This document shows, piece by piece, positions 1 to 8,332 of a stretch of 64,000 bases of DNA. The DNA lies in the NCBI RefSeq assembly GCF_003002065.1, contig NZ_PVZG01000003.1:248001-312000 (forward strand). Direction: 5' to 3'. This DNA comes from Pseudosporangium ferrugineum (GTDB lineage: Bacteria > Actinomycetota > Actinomycetes > Mycobacteriales > Micromonosporaceae). Position numbers and translations under genes: made by a program. The notes under the pieces were generated by a model that made no database searches, was not told the origin of the DNA, and was given only the letters and a program-made list of their open reading frames with translations. Positions within the stretch are counted from its first letter, which is position 1. Each line of letters begins with the position of its first letter.

Positions 1-1217
1 GGCAGGTCGATGCGCACCTCGGCCGGCTGGTAGCCGCGCTGAACCAGTCCGAGCAGGCCCGCGGCGAGGCCGAGCAGCGGATGAACGACGCGCAGCGCCG
101 CCTGCGGCAGGCGGAGCAGCGCCTGAACGCCCTCGAGCAGAAGCTGGCCGACAGCAACAAGCTCCTCGAGGAGAACAACCGGCCGACCCTCTCCGGGCTG
201 GGCACCCGGGTCGAGCAGATCCTGCGGCTGGCCGAGGAACAGGCGAACGACCACCGTAGCGAGGCCAAGCGGGAGTCCGAGGGCATCCTCTCCGCGGCTC
301 GGCTCGAAGCGCGGGAGATCACGGACAAGGCTCGCGCCGAGGCCGCCGCCATGAAGGCGAGCGCCGAGCGCGAGGCGGGGCAGGTCCGCACGCACGCCGA
401 GCGCGAAGCCGCCGAGGCCCGGGTGCAGGCCCGGCGCGAGGCCGACACCCTGCGCTCCGACGCCGACCGCGAGACCAAGCAGCTGCGCACGGTCACCGCC
501 CACGAGGTCGCCGAGCTGAAGTCCACCGTGGAGCGCGAGGTGGCCTCGCTGCGGGCGACCGCCGAGCGGGAGATCACCCAGCAGCGCGCCAAGGCGGCCC
601 GGGAGGCCGAGGAGAAGCGCGCCGAGGCGACCAAGCTGCTGACCGACGCCCGCGACAAGCGCGACAAGGACTTGCAGTCGCTCGCGCTGGAGATCGCCGA
701 GCGCCGCGAGAAGGCCGAGCGCGAGGAGTCCGAGCGGCACGCCGCCCAGGTCAGCGCCACCCAGCGGATGGTGGCCGAGGCCGAGGAGCGGGCCCGCGCC
801 GCCGAGGACCGCGCCAAGGAGATCGAGCAGCGCGCCGAGACCCGCCGCGTCGAGTCGGAGCGGCACGCCGTCGAGACCGTCGAGAAGGCCCGCGCCCACG
901 CCGACAAGATGGTCACCGAGGCGCGCAGCGAGTCGCAGCGCCTGCTGACCGAGGCGCGCCAGGAGGCCGAGCACACCACGCAGGCCGCCAAGCGCGAGGT
1001 CGAGGACCTCACCCGGCAGAAGGACGCGGTCACCAACCAGCTCGGCCAGATGCTGTCCGGCCTGTCCGGCCTGGTGCCCACGGTCGGGCCGGCCGCGAAG
1101 GTCGCCGAGGCCGCCCAGAAGGCCGCCGCCGCCAAGCCCGAGGCCCCCGCGCAGCGGGCCGCCGAGGAGGACGACGCCGAGGCCGAGCAGCCGGAGGCCG
1201 CCGCGAAGAGCAGCTGA
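1..1217 (+). CDS. Long coiled-coil cytoskeletal-like protein (5' end outside window)
   Basis: The reading frame is open at the left edge from base 3, so the N-terminus is missing and the first in-window ATG (81) is internal. What is visible, about 405 residues, is almost one continuous charged coiled coil rich in Ala, Glu and Arg. An early segment contains LGTRVEQILRLAEEQA. The tail is Ala/Pro/Glu-rich and probably disordered. The downstream gene carries the related segment LGPKVEEILTKAEEVA, so the two look like tandem paralogues. Such proteins in Actinobacteria (DivIVA-associated, FilP/Scy-like) build filaments or polar scaffolds for tip growth and septation. That role is inferred from composition and pairing. 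No enzymatic motif is seen. Confidence 0.75.
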   Translation, partial: QVDAHLGRLVAALNQSEQARGEAEQRMNDAQRRLRQAEQRLNALEQKLADSNKLLEENNRPTLSGLGTRVEQILRLAEEQANDHRSEAKRESEGILSAARLEAREITDKARAEAAAMKASAEREAGQVRTHAEREAAEARVQARREADTLRSDADRETKQLRTVTAHEVAELKSTVEREVASLRATAEREITQQRAKAAREAEEKRAEATKLLTDARDKRDKDLQSLALEIAERREKAEREESERHAAQVSATQRMVAEAEERARAAEDRAKEIEQRAETRRVESERHAVETVEKARAHADKMVTEARSESQRLLTEARQEAEHTTQAAKREVEDLTRQKDAVTNQLGQMLSGLSGLVPTVGPAAKVAEAAQKAAAAKPEAPAQRAAEEDDAEAEQPEAAAKSS

Positions 1218-1305
1218 GGCGTTCGCCACTCACTCCCCGGTTGCGCCACCCTCGCGGGTGCGGAACGGTTGAGGGGAGTGCGGGCGGGCTGTGCGAGATG
1301 TCTGT

Positions 1306-1340
1306 ACGGGCCGTACCGGAGCTCCTCCGGTGCGGCCCGT
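1306..1340 (+). terminator. Strong hairpin after the first coiled-coil gene
   Basis: Arms ACGGGCCGTACCGGAG (1306-1321) and CTCCGGTGCGGCCCGT (1325-1340) pair over 16 bp with one G-T wobble around a 3-nt loop. There is no clean T tract afterwards (TCGCTTCC), so it may be a weak intrinsic terminator, a transcript-stabilising 3' hairpin, or part of the leader of the next gene. A smaller nested hairpin (CACCC-tcgc-GGGTG inside ACTCCCC...GGGGAGT) lies at about 1233-1280. Confidence 0.5.
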
Positions 1341-1489
1341 TCGCTTCCACGCGTAGCCTGTGAACCAGACAAAAAGGTCCACCGCCCGGTTTCAGGCGGT
1401 TCGGTGGAAAAGGCAACCAGACGCACAGTCCCGCCAGCCAGGTGTGTATCGGCACGTCACGGGACTATGCGTATGTGAGGATGGACAGC

Positions 1490-3259
1490 ATGTCGCACGG
1501 CGGGGAAATCTTCGGTCTCGGTGGAGAGACGCCACCGGAGCCCAGCTTCGAGACCGCCCTGCGGGGTTACGAGAAGAAACAGGTCGAACGGTACGTCGCC
1601 CGCGCCGAGACCGAGATCGCCACGCTGATCGGCGAGCGGGACAACGCGCAGCTGCAGAATCAGGCGATGATCGGCCAGATCGACCGGCTTCAGCAGGAGC
1701 TGGCCCAGGCCCGCCGCAACCCGGGCATCGGCGCCGAGGTCTCCTTCCGGCACCTCGGCCCCAAGGTGGAGGAGATCCTCACCAAGGCCGAAGAGGTCGC
1801 CGAGGACATCAAGAACTCCGCCACCGAGGACATCGCCGCCCGGCTCGCCGAGGCCGAACGCATCCGCGCCGAGGCCGAGGCGCACGCCCACGACGGCATC
1901 CGCGACTTCGAGATCGCCCTGGCCGCCCGCCGCGCCGACGAGGAGAAGGCCGACGCCGCCCGCCGCGCCGCCGCCGAGAAGGCCCTCGCCGCCAGCCGCC
2001 AGGCCGCCGAGCAGCTGCGCGCCGAGGCCGAGTCGACCCTGAGCCGCGCCCGCGCCGAGGCCCAGCAGCTCGCCGACCGCACCGCGCAGGAGGTCCAGCG
2101 GATCCGCGCCGAGGCCGACGGCTACAGCAAGTCCACCCGCATGCAGGCCGACCAGGAGATCAAGGCCCTGCGCGACCGGGCGCAGCAGGAGATCGCCAAG
2201 CTCCGCGCCGACGCCGAGCGCGAGCAGGCGGAGCTGAAGGCCAAGGTCGAACGCGAGGTCGGCGAGCGCCGCCAGGAGGTCGTCCAGGAGCTCGGCCAGA
2301 TGCGTACGGCCGTCGAGAAGCAGTGCGCCGACCTGCGCAGCGAGGCGGACAAGTACGCCGAGGAGATCCTGCGCCGCTCCGACGAGCAGGCCACCGCGGT
2401 CCGCAAGGAGATCGCCGCCCAGCAGGACAAGATCGCGGCGGCGGCCCGCGACCTCGAGAAGGCCCAGGCCAAGGTCGCCGAGGCGGAGAAGAACGTCGCC
2501 GACGCCACCGAACGCTCCACGGCCGCCGGGCGCGAGACCGAGCGCGTCCAGCAGCGCCTGGCCGAGGTCCAGCGCGAACTCGAAACGGAGCTCAAGCGCG
2601 TCGCGGACGCCAAGCGCGCGGGCGAGGCCGCCGAACGCCACGCCGCGGACGTCCGCCGTCAGGTCCAGAAGGAAGCCAAGCGCGTCGCCGAACTGGCCGC
2701 GGCGGCGGTCCTCGCGGCGGCAGCCTCCCCCGAACCCGACGACAACGACGAGCCCCCGTCCGCCGCCCCGACGGTGACGGGCACCGCCACGCCCGCCCCC
2801 GGCACCGCGGCACCGGCCCCCACGACGGCGACGGGCACCGCAACTCCGCCGGCCGGCACCGCCGCTCCGGCCCCCACGACCGCTCCGACACCCGCGAGCA
2901 CTCCGGCCCCCGCGACGGCTTCGGGCCACGCGAAGGCTTCGGCACCCTCGACCGCCACGGGCACCGCGGCACCGGCGGCGGGCACCGCCGCTTCGGCGCC
3001 CGCGACCGGCGCCGCCTCGTCGGCAACCGCGACCGGCACTGCCACTCCGGCGGCGGGCACCGCGGCCTCCGCACCCGCCGCGGGAACCGCCACGCCGGCG
3101 ACCGGCTCGGCGGCGACCGGCTCGGCGGCCGCTCCTCAGGGGGCGTCGGCGCAGGCCGGGCAGGCCGCGGGCGACAAGACGCAGGGCGGCGGCAAGATCA
3201 CGGCCTCGGCCAAGGTGACGACCCGCCCCGCGAGCCGCGTGGGCGTCGACGCCGACTGA
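1490..3259 (+). CDS. DivIVA-like coiled-coil protein with low-complexity tail
   Basis: The protein has about 589 residues. A short N-terminal part contains FETALRGYEKKQVERYV, typical of the DivIVA membrane-binding domain, followed by a long Ala/Glu/Arg coiled coil to about residue 410. A tail of roughly 175 residues made almost only of Ala, Thr, Pro, Gly and Ser follows. I chose ATG 1490 because GAGG at 1477-1480 lies 9 nt upstream; ATG 1481 abuts that site and is less likely. It shares the LGxxVExILxxAEExA segment with the gene upstream. The probable role is a polar or septal scaffold in the cytoplasm near the membrane. The tail is coded by repetitive DNA that probably varies between strains. 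Confidence 0.8.
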   Translation: MSHGGEIFGLGGETPPEPSFETALRGYEKKQVERYVARAETEIATLIGERDNAQLQNQAMIGQIDRLQQELAQARRNPGIGAEVSFRHLGPKVEEILTKAEEVAEDIKNSATEDIAARLAEAERIRAEAEAHAHDGIRDFEIALAARRADEEKADAARRAAAEKALAASRQAAEQLRAEAESTLSRARAEAQQLADRTAQEVQRIRAEADGYSKSTRMQADQEIKALRDRAQQEIAKLRADAEREQAELKAKVEREVGERRQEVVQELGQMRTAVEKQCADLRSEADKYAEEILRRSDEQATAVRKEIAAQQDKIAAAARDLEKAQAKVAEAEKNVADATERSTAAGRETERVQQRLAEVQRELETELKRVADAKRAGEAAERHAADVRRQVQKEAKRVAELAAAAVLAAAASPEPDDNDEPPSAAPTVTGTATPAPGTAAPAPTTATGTATPPAGTAAPAPTTAPTPASTPAPATASGHAKASAPSTATGTAAPAAGTAASAPATGAASSATATGTATPAAGTAASAPAAGTATPATGSAATGSAAAPQGASAQAGQAAGDKTQGGGKITASAKVTTRPASRVGVDAD

Positions 3260-3260
3260 C

Positions 3261-3340
3261 CCGGCACCCCGACTGACCGGCACCCCGACTGACCGGCACC
3301 CCGACTGACCGGCACCCCGACTGACCGGCACCCCGGCGGA
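3261..3340. repeat. 16-bp tandem repeat, 4 exact copies plus one degenerate
   Basis: The unit ccggcaccccgactga occurs at 3261, 3277, 3293 and 3309, with a diverged fifth copy at 3325. It begins one base after the stop codon of the coiled-coil gene. Each unit contains TGA, and the last codons of the gene plus its stop (gccgactga) resemble the unit, so the array may have grown from the gene's 3' end by slippage. Confidence 0.9.
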
Positions 3341-3364
3341 CGGGCCCCGGCGGACGGGCCCGAC

Positions 3365-3424
3365 GGCCCGGGTGTGAGGGCCGCGGCCCGGGTGTGAGGG
3401 CCGCGGCCCGGGTGTGAGGGCCGC
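3365..3424. repeat. 20-bp tandem repeat, three copies
   Basis: The unit ggcccgggtgtgagggccgc repeats exactly at 3365, 3385 and 3405. It contains GGCCC...GGGCC inverted elements, so the transcript could fold. With the preceding 16-bp array it fills most of the 275-bp gap before the next gene. No coding capacity is evident. Confidence 0.9.
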
Positions 3425-3534
3425 GACCCGGGGTTTTGCGGCCTGGCGGGTGGCGGGCGTTTGCGCATACCGATAAATTGCCCGCCGGGATGTCCGGTCG
3501 CCGCGGGTGGCCTCCCCCGTTCCGCGTGGAGGTA

Positions 3535-4983
3535 ATGGTGACGGCCGAGGAGCCCCGACCCGACCCGGTGCCGGCCGCCGGACCGGCAGAACCGGACCCC
3601 GGCACGACGTCGCCGGCCACCGGAACGGCAGCGTCCGCCCCCGGGCCGGCAGCGACCGATCCCGGGACGCCGGAAGCCGGCAGCGGTTCCTCGGAGGTCG
3701 GCAGCGCGACCGGGTCCCGGGCGGCCAGCGCGAGCGGGTCCGCGCAGGCTAGCAGCGCGGCCGGGTCCGCGGAGGCCGGCCGGAGCGGGTCCGCCCAGGC
3801 CGGCAGCGGAAGCGAATCCGCGGAGGGCAGCGAGACCGGGTCCCCGCAGGCCGGCAGCGGGAGCAGGTCCGGAGCGCCCCTGCCGGACGGGTATGGCGTG
3901 CCCGGGGTCGCGGGCGGCGTTGCGGACGATGATGGTGAGTTCGGGGCTCCCGGGCCGCCGTTGAGCCGGCGGAATCCGTTTCTCATCGGGCTGCTCGGCG
4001 GGCTCGGGCTGCTCACCGCGTACGGGATCTTTCTGGGGTTGCGCAACGCCGCCTCGATCCTGGTGTTGATCTTCATTGCCCTGTTCCTGGCGATCGGGCT
4101 GAATCCGGCGATCGTGCGGCTGCGGAGCTGGGGTTTTCCGCGGTGGCTGGCCGTCACCGTCATGGCGCTGACCATTGTGCTGCTGCTGTGCGGTGGGGTT
4201 CTCGCGCTGATCCCGCCGCTGGTCACGCAGACCGGGCAGCTCATCGACAACGTTCCGGGGTTCATTCAGGACCTGCAGCGCAACAAGGCGATCAACGACC
4301 TGATCGAGCAGTACGACATCCTGAACAAGGTGCAGAGCGCGATCAACGCCGGCACCGTCACGAACACGCTCGGCGGCGTCGTCGGCGGCGCGAAGCTGCT
4401 GTTCGGCACGATCTTCAACGTGCTGACCGTGCTGGTGCTGGTCATCTACTTCATGGCGGCGTTCGACCGGATGAAGGAGGGTGCGTACGCCCTCGTGCCG
4501 GCGTCGCGGCGTACCCGGGTGCGGCTGCTGACCGACGAGATCCTCACCAAGGTCGGGGCGTACATGGTGGGTGCCATCGCCATCGCCGTCCTGGCCGGCA
4601 TCTCGACGTGGGTGCTGGCGGTGATCATCGGGCTGGCGTACCCGTTCGCGCTGGCCGTGGTGGTCGCCGTCTGCGACCTGATCCCGCAGATCGGCGCCAC
4701 CCTGGGCGCGGTGATCGTCAGCCTGGTGGGCTTCGCCGACTCGCTGCCGAACGGGCTGATCTGCCTCGGGTTCTTCATCGTCTACCAGCAGATCGAGAAC
4801 TACCTGATCTACCCGAACGTCATGCGGCGCTCGGTGAAGGTCAGCGACGTCGCCGCGGTCACCGCCGCGCTGCTGGGGGTGGGCCTGTTCGGCGTGCTCG
4901 GCGCGCTGATCGCGATCCCGATGGTGGCCGCGATCCAGCTGATCGTCCGCGAGGTCGTCAACCCCAGCATGGAGCGCAAGTAG
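3535..4983 (+). CDS. AI-2E family transporter (YdiK/PerM/TqsA-like membrane protein)
   Basis: This is a polytopic inner-membrane protein of about 482 residues. Residues 1-140 are a Ser/Ala/Gly/Glu low-complexity cytoplasmic region. From about residue 145 there are roughly eight hydrophobic helices with the layout of the AI-2E exporter family: two helices, a long amphipathic periplasmic-type segment (about 240-300), then a helix cluster with the family-typical LAYPFALAVVVAVCDLIPQIG. GGAGG at 3528-3532 supports a start at ATG 3535 or, with better spacing, GTG 3538. The substrate is unknown; family members export autoinducer-2 or act as cation/proton exchangers. A candidate -10 element (TAAATT, 3474-3479) lies upstream. 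It converges with the next gene, 2 nt apart. Confidence 0.8.
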   Translation: MVTAEEPRPDPVPAAGPAEPDPGTTSPATGTAASAPGPAATDPGTPEAGSGSSEVGSATGSRAASASGSAQASSAAGSAEAGRSGSAQAGSGSESAEGSETGSPQAGSGSRSGAPLPDGYGVPGVAGGVADDDGEFGAPGPPLSRRNPFLIGLLGGLGLLTAYGIFLGLRNAASILVLIFIALFLAIGLNPAIVRLRSWGFPRWLAVTVMALTIVLLLCGGVLALIPPLVTQTGQLIDNVPGFIQDLQRNKAINDLIEQYDILNKVQSAINAGTVTNTLGGVVGGAKLLFGTIFNVLTVLVLVIYFMAAFDRMKEGAYALVPASRRTRVRLLTDEILTKVGAYMVGAIAIAVLAGISTWVLAVIIGLAYPFALAVVVAVCDLIPQIGATLGAVIVSLVGFADSLPNGLICLGFFIVYQQIENYLIYPNVMRRSVKVSDVAAVTAALLGVGLFGVLGALIAIPMVAAIQLIVREVVNPSMERK

Positions 4984-4985
4984 CG

Positions 4986-5783
4986 TCAGCCGAGCGGCTT
5001 GGGCACCGGGACGTCCGAGAAGGCGGCGACCGTGCGGTCCGCGTACGCGTTCATGTCGCCGGATTCCATCGGCCCGTCCCACTCGCGCGGCAGCGGCACC
5101 GGGACGTCCGGGGCGACCCGGCGCACGATCTCGTCGAGGACCGTCTCGGCGTCGCCGACCCACAGGTGCTTGGCGCCGGGCACGCCGACCACCTCGGCCT
5201 GCGGGACGGCCTTGAACCGCTCCACCGCCGCGTCCGGGCGCAGGTAGTCGTCGAACTCGGGGACCAGCGCGGTCACCGGCTTGCCCGACTCCGCCCACGC
5301 CGCCAGGTGCTCGGGCGCGGAGAAGCGCAGCGGCGGCGACAGCAGGATCGCGCCCGCCACCGCCGGGTCGAGGCCGTGCATGAGGGTCAGGTCGGTGCCG
5401 AAGGACCAGCCGAGCAGCCAGATGTTCGGCAGGTCGGCGAACTCGGCGTACTCGATCGCGGCGGCCACGTCGAACTTCTCGTCGACCGCGGAGGAGAACG
5501 CGCCCTCGCTGGTGCCGCGGACGCTCGACGTGCCGCGGGTGTTGAAGCGCAGCACCGCCACCCCGGCCAGCGCGGGCAGGCGCCAGGCCGCCTTGCGGAA
5601 GACGTGGCTGTCCATCATGCCGCCGTGGGTGGGCAGCGGGTGCAGGCACACCAGCGTCGCGACCGGGTCGCGGTCGAGCGGGCGGGCCAGCTCGCCGACG
5701 AGGGTCAGCCCGTCGGCGGTGTGCAGCTCGATGTCCTCCCGGCGGGCCGGCAGGACGCTGTTCGCGCGAATCTGGTTGGTCAA
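4986..5783 (-). CDS. Alpha/beta hydrolase
   Basis: The protein is a 265-residue soluble alpha/beta-hydrolase. The nucleophile elbow is LLGWSFGTD (GxSxG), a late GAKHLWVGD supplies the likely catalytic His, and HPLPTHGGMMDSHVF is an early oxyanion-type loop. The start is TTG 5783, preceded by AGAGGA with good spacing. An in-frame GTG at 5798 overlapping the upstream stop (GTGA) is the alternative. It is co-directional with the small Cys/His protein gene just upstream, 11 nt away or overlapping. The substrate cannot be told. The sequence resembles the small dienelactone-hydrolase/serine-aminopeptidase-like group. Confidence 0.75.
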   Translation of the reverse strand: MTNQIRANSVLPARREDIELHTADGLTLVGELARPLDRDPVATLVCLHPLPTHGGMMDSHVFRKAAWRLPALAGVAVLRFNTRGTSSVRGTSEGAFSSAVDEKFDVAAAIEYAEFADLPNIWLLGWSFGTDLTLMHGLDPAVAGAILLSPPLRFSAPEHLAAWAESGKPVTALVPEFDDYLRPDAAVERFKAVPQAEVVGVPGAKHLWVGDAETVLDEIVRRVAPDVPVPLPREWDGPMESGDMNAYADRTVAAFSDVPVPKPLG

Positions 5784-5794
5784 CCTGGGTCCTC

Positions 5795-6121
5795 TCACCC
5801 GTAGCGTGGGGCGTTGCGCGAGCGCTCCACCACCGGGGCGCGCCGGTCCCGGGCGCGCCAGCAGCCGGTGTGCCAGTGCCGGCGGTCGGAGGCGTCGCCG
5901 CGTTCGTCGGCGGGCCAGGCCACGACGTGCGCGACGCCGGGGCGGATGTCCTGAAGGCAGCCGGGGCACCGGTACGTCTTCACGGCCGCGCCGCCGAAGA
6001 TCGAGCGCACCATCCACTCGCCGTCCTGATACTGCTGCACGCCCTCGACGCCCTTGCGGACCCGCTCGTCCGGCACGAGGGACGGCGAGTCGCGGCGGGG
6101 GCGGTTGCGGCGCGGGCTCAC
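5795..6121 (-). CDS. Small Cys/His putative zinc-binding protein
   Basis: The product has 108 residues. The first third is basic (SPRRNRPRRDS), the middle has YRCPGCLQDIRPG (CxxC), and the end has RRHWHTGCW. The two parts could form one Cys2His/Cys zinc site. I chose GTG 6121; ATG 6151 is also in frame. I recognise it only as a conserved actinobacterial hypothetical. It is probably co-transcribed with the downstream hydrolase and is divergent from the aldehyde dehydrogenase gene. Confidence 0.55.
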   Translation of the reverse strand: MSPRRNRPRRDSPSLVPDERVRKGVEGVQQYQDGEWMVRSIFGGAAVKTYRCPGCLQDIRPGVAHVVAWPADERGDASDRRHWHTGCWRARDRRAPVVERSRNAPRYG

Positions 6122-6164
6122 AACTTCCAGCGTACGTGTGAGGCGCGGCACCCCGAATGCGACC

Positions 6165-6177
6165 TAGACTCGCGTTC
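6165..6177 (+). promoter_or_regulatory. -10 element TAGACT placed for a leaderless mRNA
   Basis: TAGACT (6165-6170) is followed by 7 nt and then ATG 6178. This places the expected transcription start at or next to the A of ATG. There is no Shine-Dalgarno sequence. Confidence 0.6.
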
Positions 6178-7671
6178 ATGACGGCTACCCGCACGCCCGG
6201 AACGCCCGTGGTCGAGGACGGTGTCCTCATTTCGACCAGCCCCGCGACCGGGGCGGAGGCGGGCCGGGTGCCCGTGGCCGGCGCGGACGCCGTGGCCGCC
6301 GCGGTGGAGCGGGCCCGTACGGCCGGCGCCTGGTGGGCCGCCCTCGGCTTCGACGGGCGCAAGGTCCGGCTGCTGCGGTGGCGGGCCCTGTTCGCCGAGC
6401 GGCTGGAGGAGCTGGCCGAGCTCACCCACCTCGAGACGGGCAAGCCGGTGGCGGACGCCGTCGTGGAGGCGAGCGCGGCGATCGAGCACACCGACTGGGC
6501 CGCCCGCAACGCCCGGCGGGTGCTCGGGCCGCGCCGCACGAGGACGCGCCTGCTGCTGCCCGAGCACGCCGGTCACCTCGAGTACCAGCCGTACGGTGTC
6601 GTCGGGGTGATCGGGCCCTGGAACTATCCGATCCTCACCCCGCTGGGCCCGATCTCGGGCGCGCTGGCCGGGGGCAACGCCGTCGTGCTCAAGCCGAGCG
6701 AGTACACGCCCGTGGTGGGCCAGTGGCTCGTCGACACGTTCGCCGAGGTGGTGCCGGAGCAGCCGGTCCTGCAGGCGGTCCACGGCCTCGGCGACGTCGG
6801 CGCCCTGCTGTGCCGTTCCGGCGTCGGCAAGATCGCGTTCACCGGCTCGACCGCCACCGCCAAGAAGGTCATGGCGACCTGCGCGGAGACGCTGACCCCG
6901 GTGCTCATCGAGGCCGGCGGCAAGGACGCGCTGATCGTCGACGCGGACGCGGACGTCAACGCCGCCGCCGAGGCCGCGGTGTGGGGCGCCATGACCAACG
7001 CCGGGCAGACCTGCATCGGCATCGAGCGGGCGTACGCGGTCGCGCCGGTCTACGACGCGTTCGTGGCGGCCGTGGTGGCCAAGGCCGGCAGGCTGCGGGT
7101 CGGCGAGGAGATCGGCCCGATCACCATGCCCGCCCAGCTCGACGTGGTCCGGCGGCACATCGGCGACGCGCTGGCCACCGGTGGCCGGGCGGTGCTCGGC
7201 GGCGCCGATGCGGTGCAGCCCCCGCACGTGGCGCCGACGGTGCTGGTGGACGTGCCCGAGGACTCCGCCGCGATCCGCGAGGAGACGTTCGGTCCGACGC
7301 TGACCATCACCCGGGTCGCGGACGCGGACGAGGCGGTGGCGAAGGCCAATGCGCTTCCGTACGGGCTGGGCGGCGCCGTCTTCGGCAAGGCGAACGCGGT
7401 GCGGATCGCCCGGCGGCTGCGTACCGGCATGGTGGCGGTGAACTCGACGCTGAGCTTCGTCGGCATGGCCACCCTGCCGTTCGGCGGCGTCGGCGACTCC
7501 GGCTTCGGCCGCATCCACGGCGAGGACGGGCTGCGGGAGTTCACCGTGCCGAAGGCGATCACCGTACGCCGGGCGCCCTCGCTGCTGCCGGCGATGACCT
7601 TCGAACGCACCCCGGCCCAGGTGCGGCGCATCGTCAAGACGTTGAAGCTGCTGTACGGCCGCCGCCCGTGA
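6178..7671 (+). CDS. Aldehyde dehydrogenase family protein
   Basis: This is a 497-residue NAD(P)-dependent aldehyde dehydrogenase. The family signatures are GPWNYPILTPLGP, the cofactor loop FTGSTATAKKVM, the general-base Glu in LIEAGGKDA (about residue 245), the catalytic Cys in NAGQTCIG (about residue 279), and EETFGPTLTI. It oxidises an aldehyde to its acid; the substrate cannot be predicted. The residue after the general base is Ala (EAGGKD), where most relatives have Leu (ELGGK). ATG 6178 was preferred to ATG 6157 because it sits 7 nt after a -10 hexamer. The C-terminal 35 residues are basic (ITVRRAP...LLYGRRP). It stands alone, 22 nt before an ABC transporter gene. Confidence 0.85.
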   Translation: MTATRTPGTPVVEDGVLISTSPATGAEAGRVPVAGADAVAAAVERARTAGAWWAALGFDGRKVRLLRWRALFAERLEELAELTHLETGKPVADAVVEASAAIEHTDWAARNARRVLGPRRTRTRLLLPEHAGHLEYQPYGVVGVIGPWNYPILTPLGPISGALAGGNAVVLKPSEYTPVVGQWLVDTFAEVVPEQPVLQAVHGLGDVGALLCRSGVGKIAFTGSTATAKKVMATCAETLTPVLIEAGGKDALIVDADADVNAAAEAAVWGAMTNAGQTCIGIERAYAVAPVYDAFVAAVVAKAGRLRVGEEIGPITMPAQLDVVRRHIGDALATGGRAVLGGADAVQPPHVAPTVLVDVPEDSAAIREETFGPTLTITRVADADEAVAKANALPYGLGGAVFGKANAVRIARRLRTGMVAVNSTLSFVGMATLPFGGVGDSGFGRIHGEDGLREFTVPKAITVRRAPSLLPAMTFERTPAQVRRIVKTLKLLYGRRP

Positions 7672-7681
7672 CCGCCTTTGC

Positions 7682-7693
7682 TAGCGTCGACCG
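7682..7693 (+). promoter_or_regulatory. -10 element TAGCGT, leaderless arrangement
   Basis: TAGCGT (7682-7687) is followed by 6 nt and then GTG 7694. No ribosome binding site precedes the start. Confidence 0.55.
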
Positions 7694-8332
7694 GTGGATC
7701 AATCCGCGATCGAGGTCCGCGGCCTGTCGGTGAGCTACGGCGCGGCCCCGGTGCTGGTGGACGTCGACCTGACCGTGCCCACCGGCGCCGGCGTCTGCAT
7801 CACCGGCGAGAACGGCATCGGCAAGTCGACGCTGCTGCGCTGCATCGCCAGCCTGCAACGGCCGGACGCCGGCGAGATCGAGATCTTCGGCGGCCCGCCG
7901 GGGTCCACACCGGAGTTCTGGCGCGCCGTGGCCACCACCGTGGAGCCGCCGACCTGGTATCCGGGCCTCACCACCCGCGAGCACGCCGAGCTGGTCTGCC
8001 GCGCGCACGGCCTGGACGCCGCGGACGCCGGGATCGACGAGGCGCTCGAGCGGTTCGGCATCGCCTCGCACGCCGACGCCGTGCCACCGTCCATGTCGTC
8101 GGGGCAGAAGCAGCGGCTGACCCTGGCGCTGGCCCTGCTGCGGCCCAGCCGGCTGATGATCCTCGACGAGCCCGAGCAGCGCCTCGACCCGGACGGCCGG
8201 GCGCAGGTGGCGGCGATGCTGGCCGAGTACCGCGACGGCGGCGGCACGATCCTGATGGCCAGCCACGACGACGTGTTCGCGGCGGCGGCCGGCACCGAGG
8301 TGACCGGCATGGCCGCCCTGGTCGCCGGGTGA
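7694..8332 (+). CDS. ABC transporter ATP-binding protein
   Basis: The 212-residue nucleotide-binding subunit has Walker A GENGIGKST, the Q-loop region, ABC signature SSGQKQR, Walker B LMILDEPEQRLDP and switch His in SHDDV. Its stop overlaps the GTG start of the next gene (GTGA, 8329-8332), so the pair is translationally coupled with a membrane protein. Together they should form an ABC-2-like exporter. The cargo is unknown. Confidence 0.88.
   Translation: MDQSAIEVRGLSVSYGAAPVLVDVDLTVPTGAGVCITGENGIGKSTLLRCIASLQRPDAGEIEIFGGPPGSTPEFWRAVATTVEPPTWYPGLTTREHAELVCRAHGLDAADAGIDEALERFGIASHADAVPPSMSSGQKQRLTLALALLRPSRLMILDEPEQRLDPDGRAQVAAMLAEYRDGGGTILMASHDDVFAAAAGTEVTGMAALVAG

Noticed and set aside
1360..1480. 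Cyclic-di-GMP riboswitch upstream of the DivIVA-like gene
   Set aside because: Short similarities (ggcaacc, gacgcac) exist, but the hairpin order and conserved core of the class do not match.
1360..3276. Long Arg/Pro/Gly-rich open frame overlapping the DivIVA-like gene in another frame
   Set aside because: Composition is that of a shadow frame in GC-rich DNA; the coiled-coil frame has the family motifs and the ribosome binding site.
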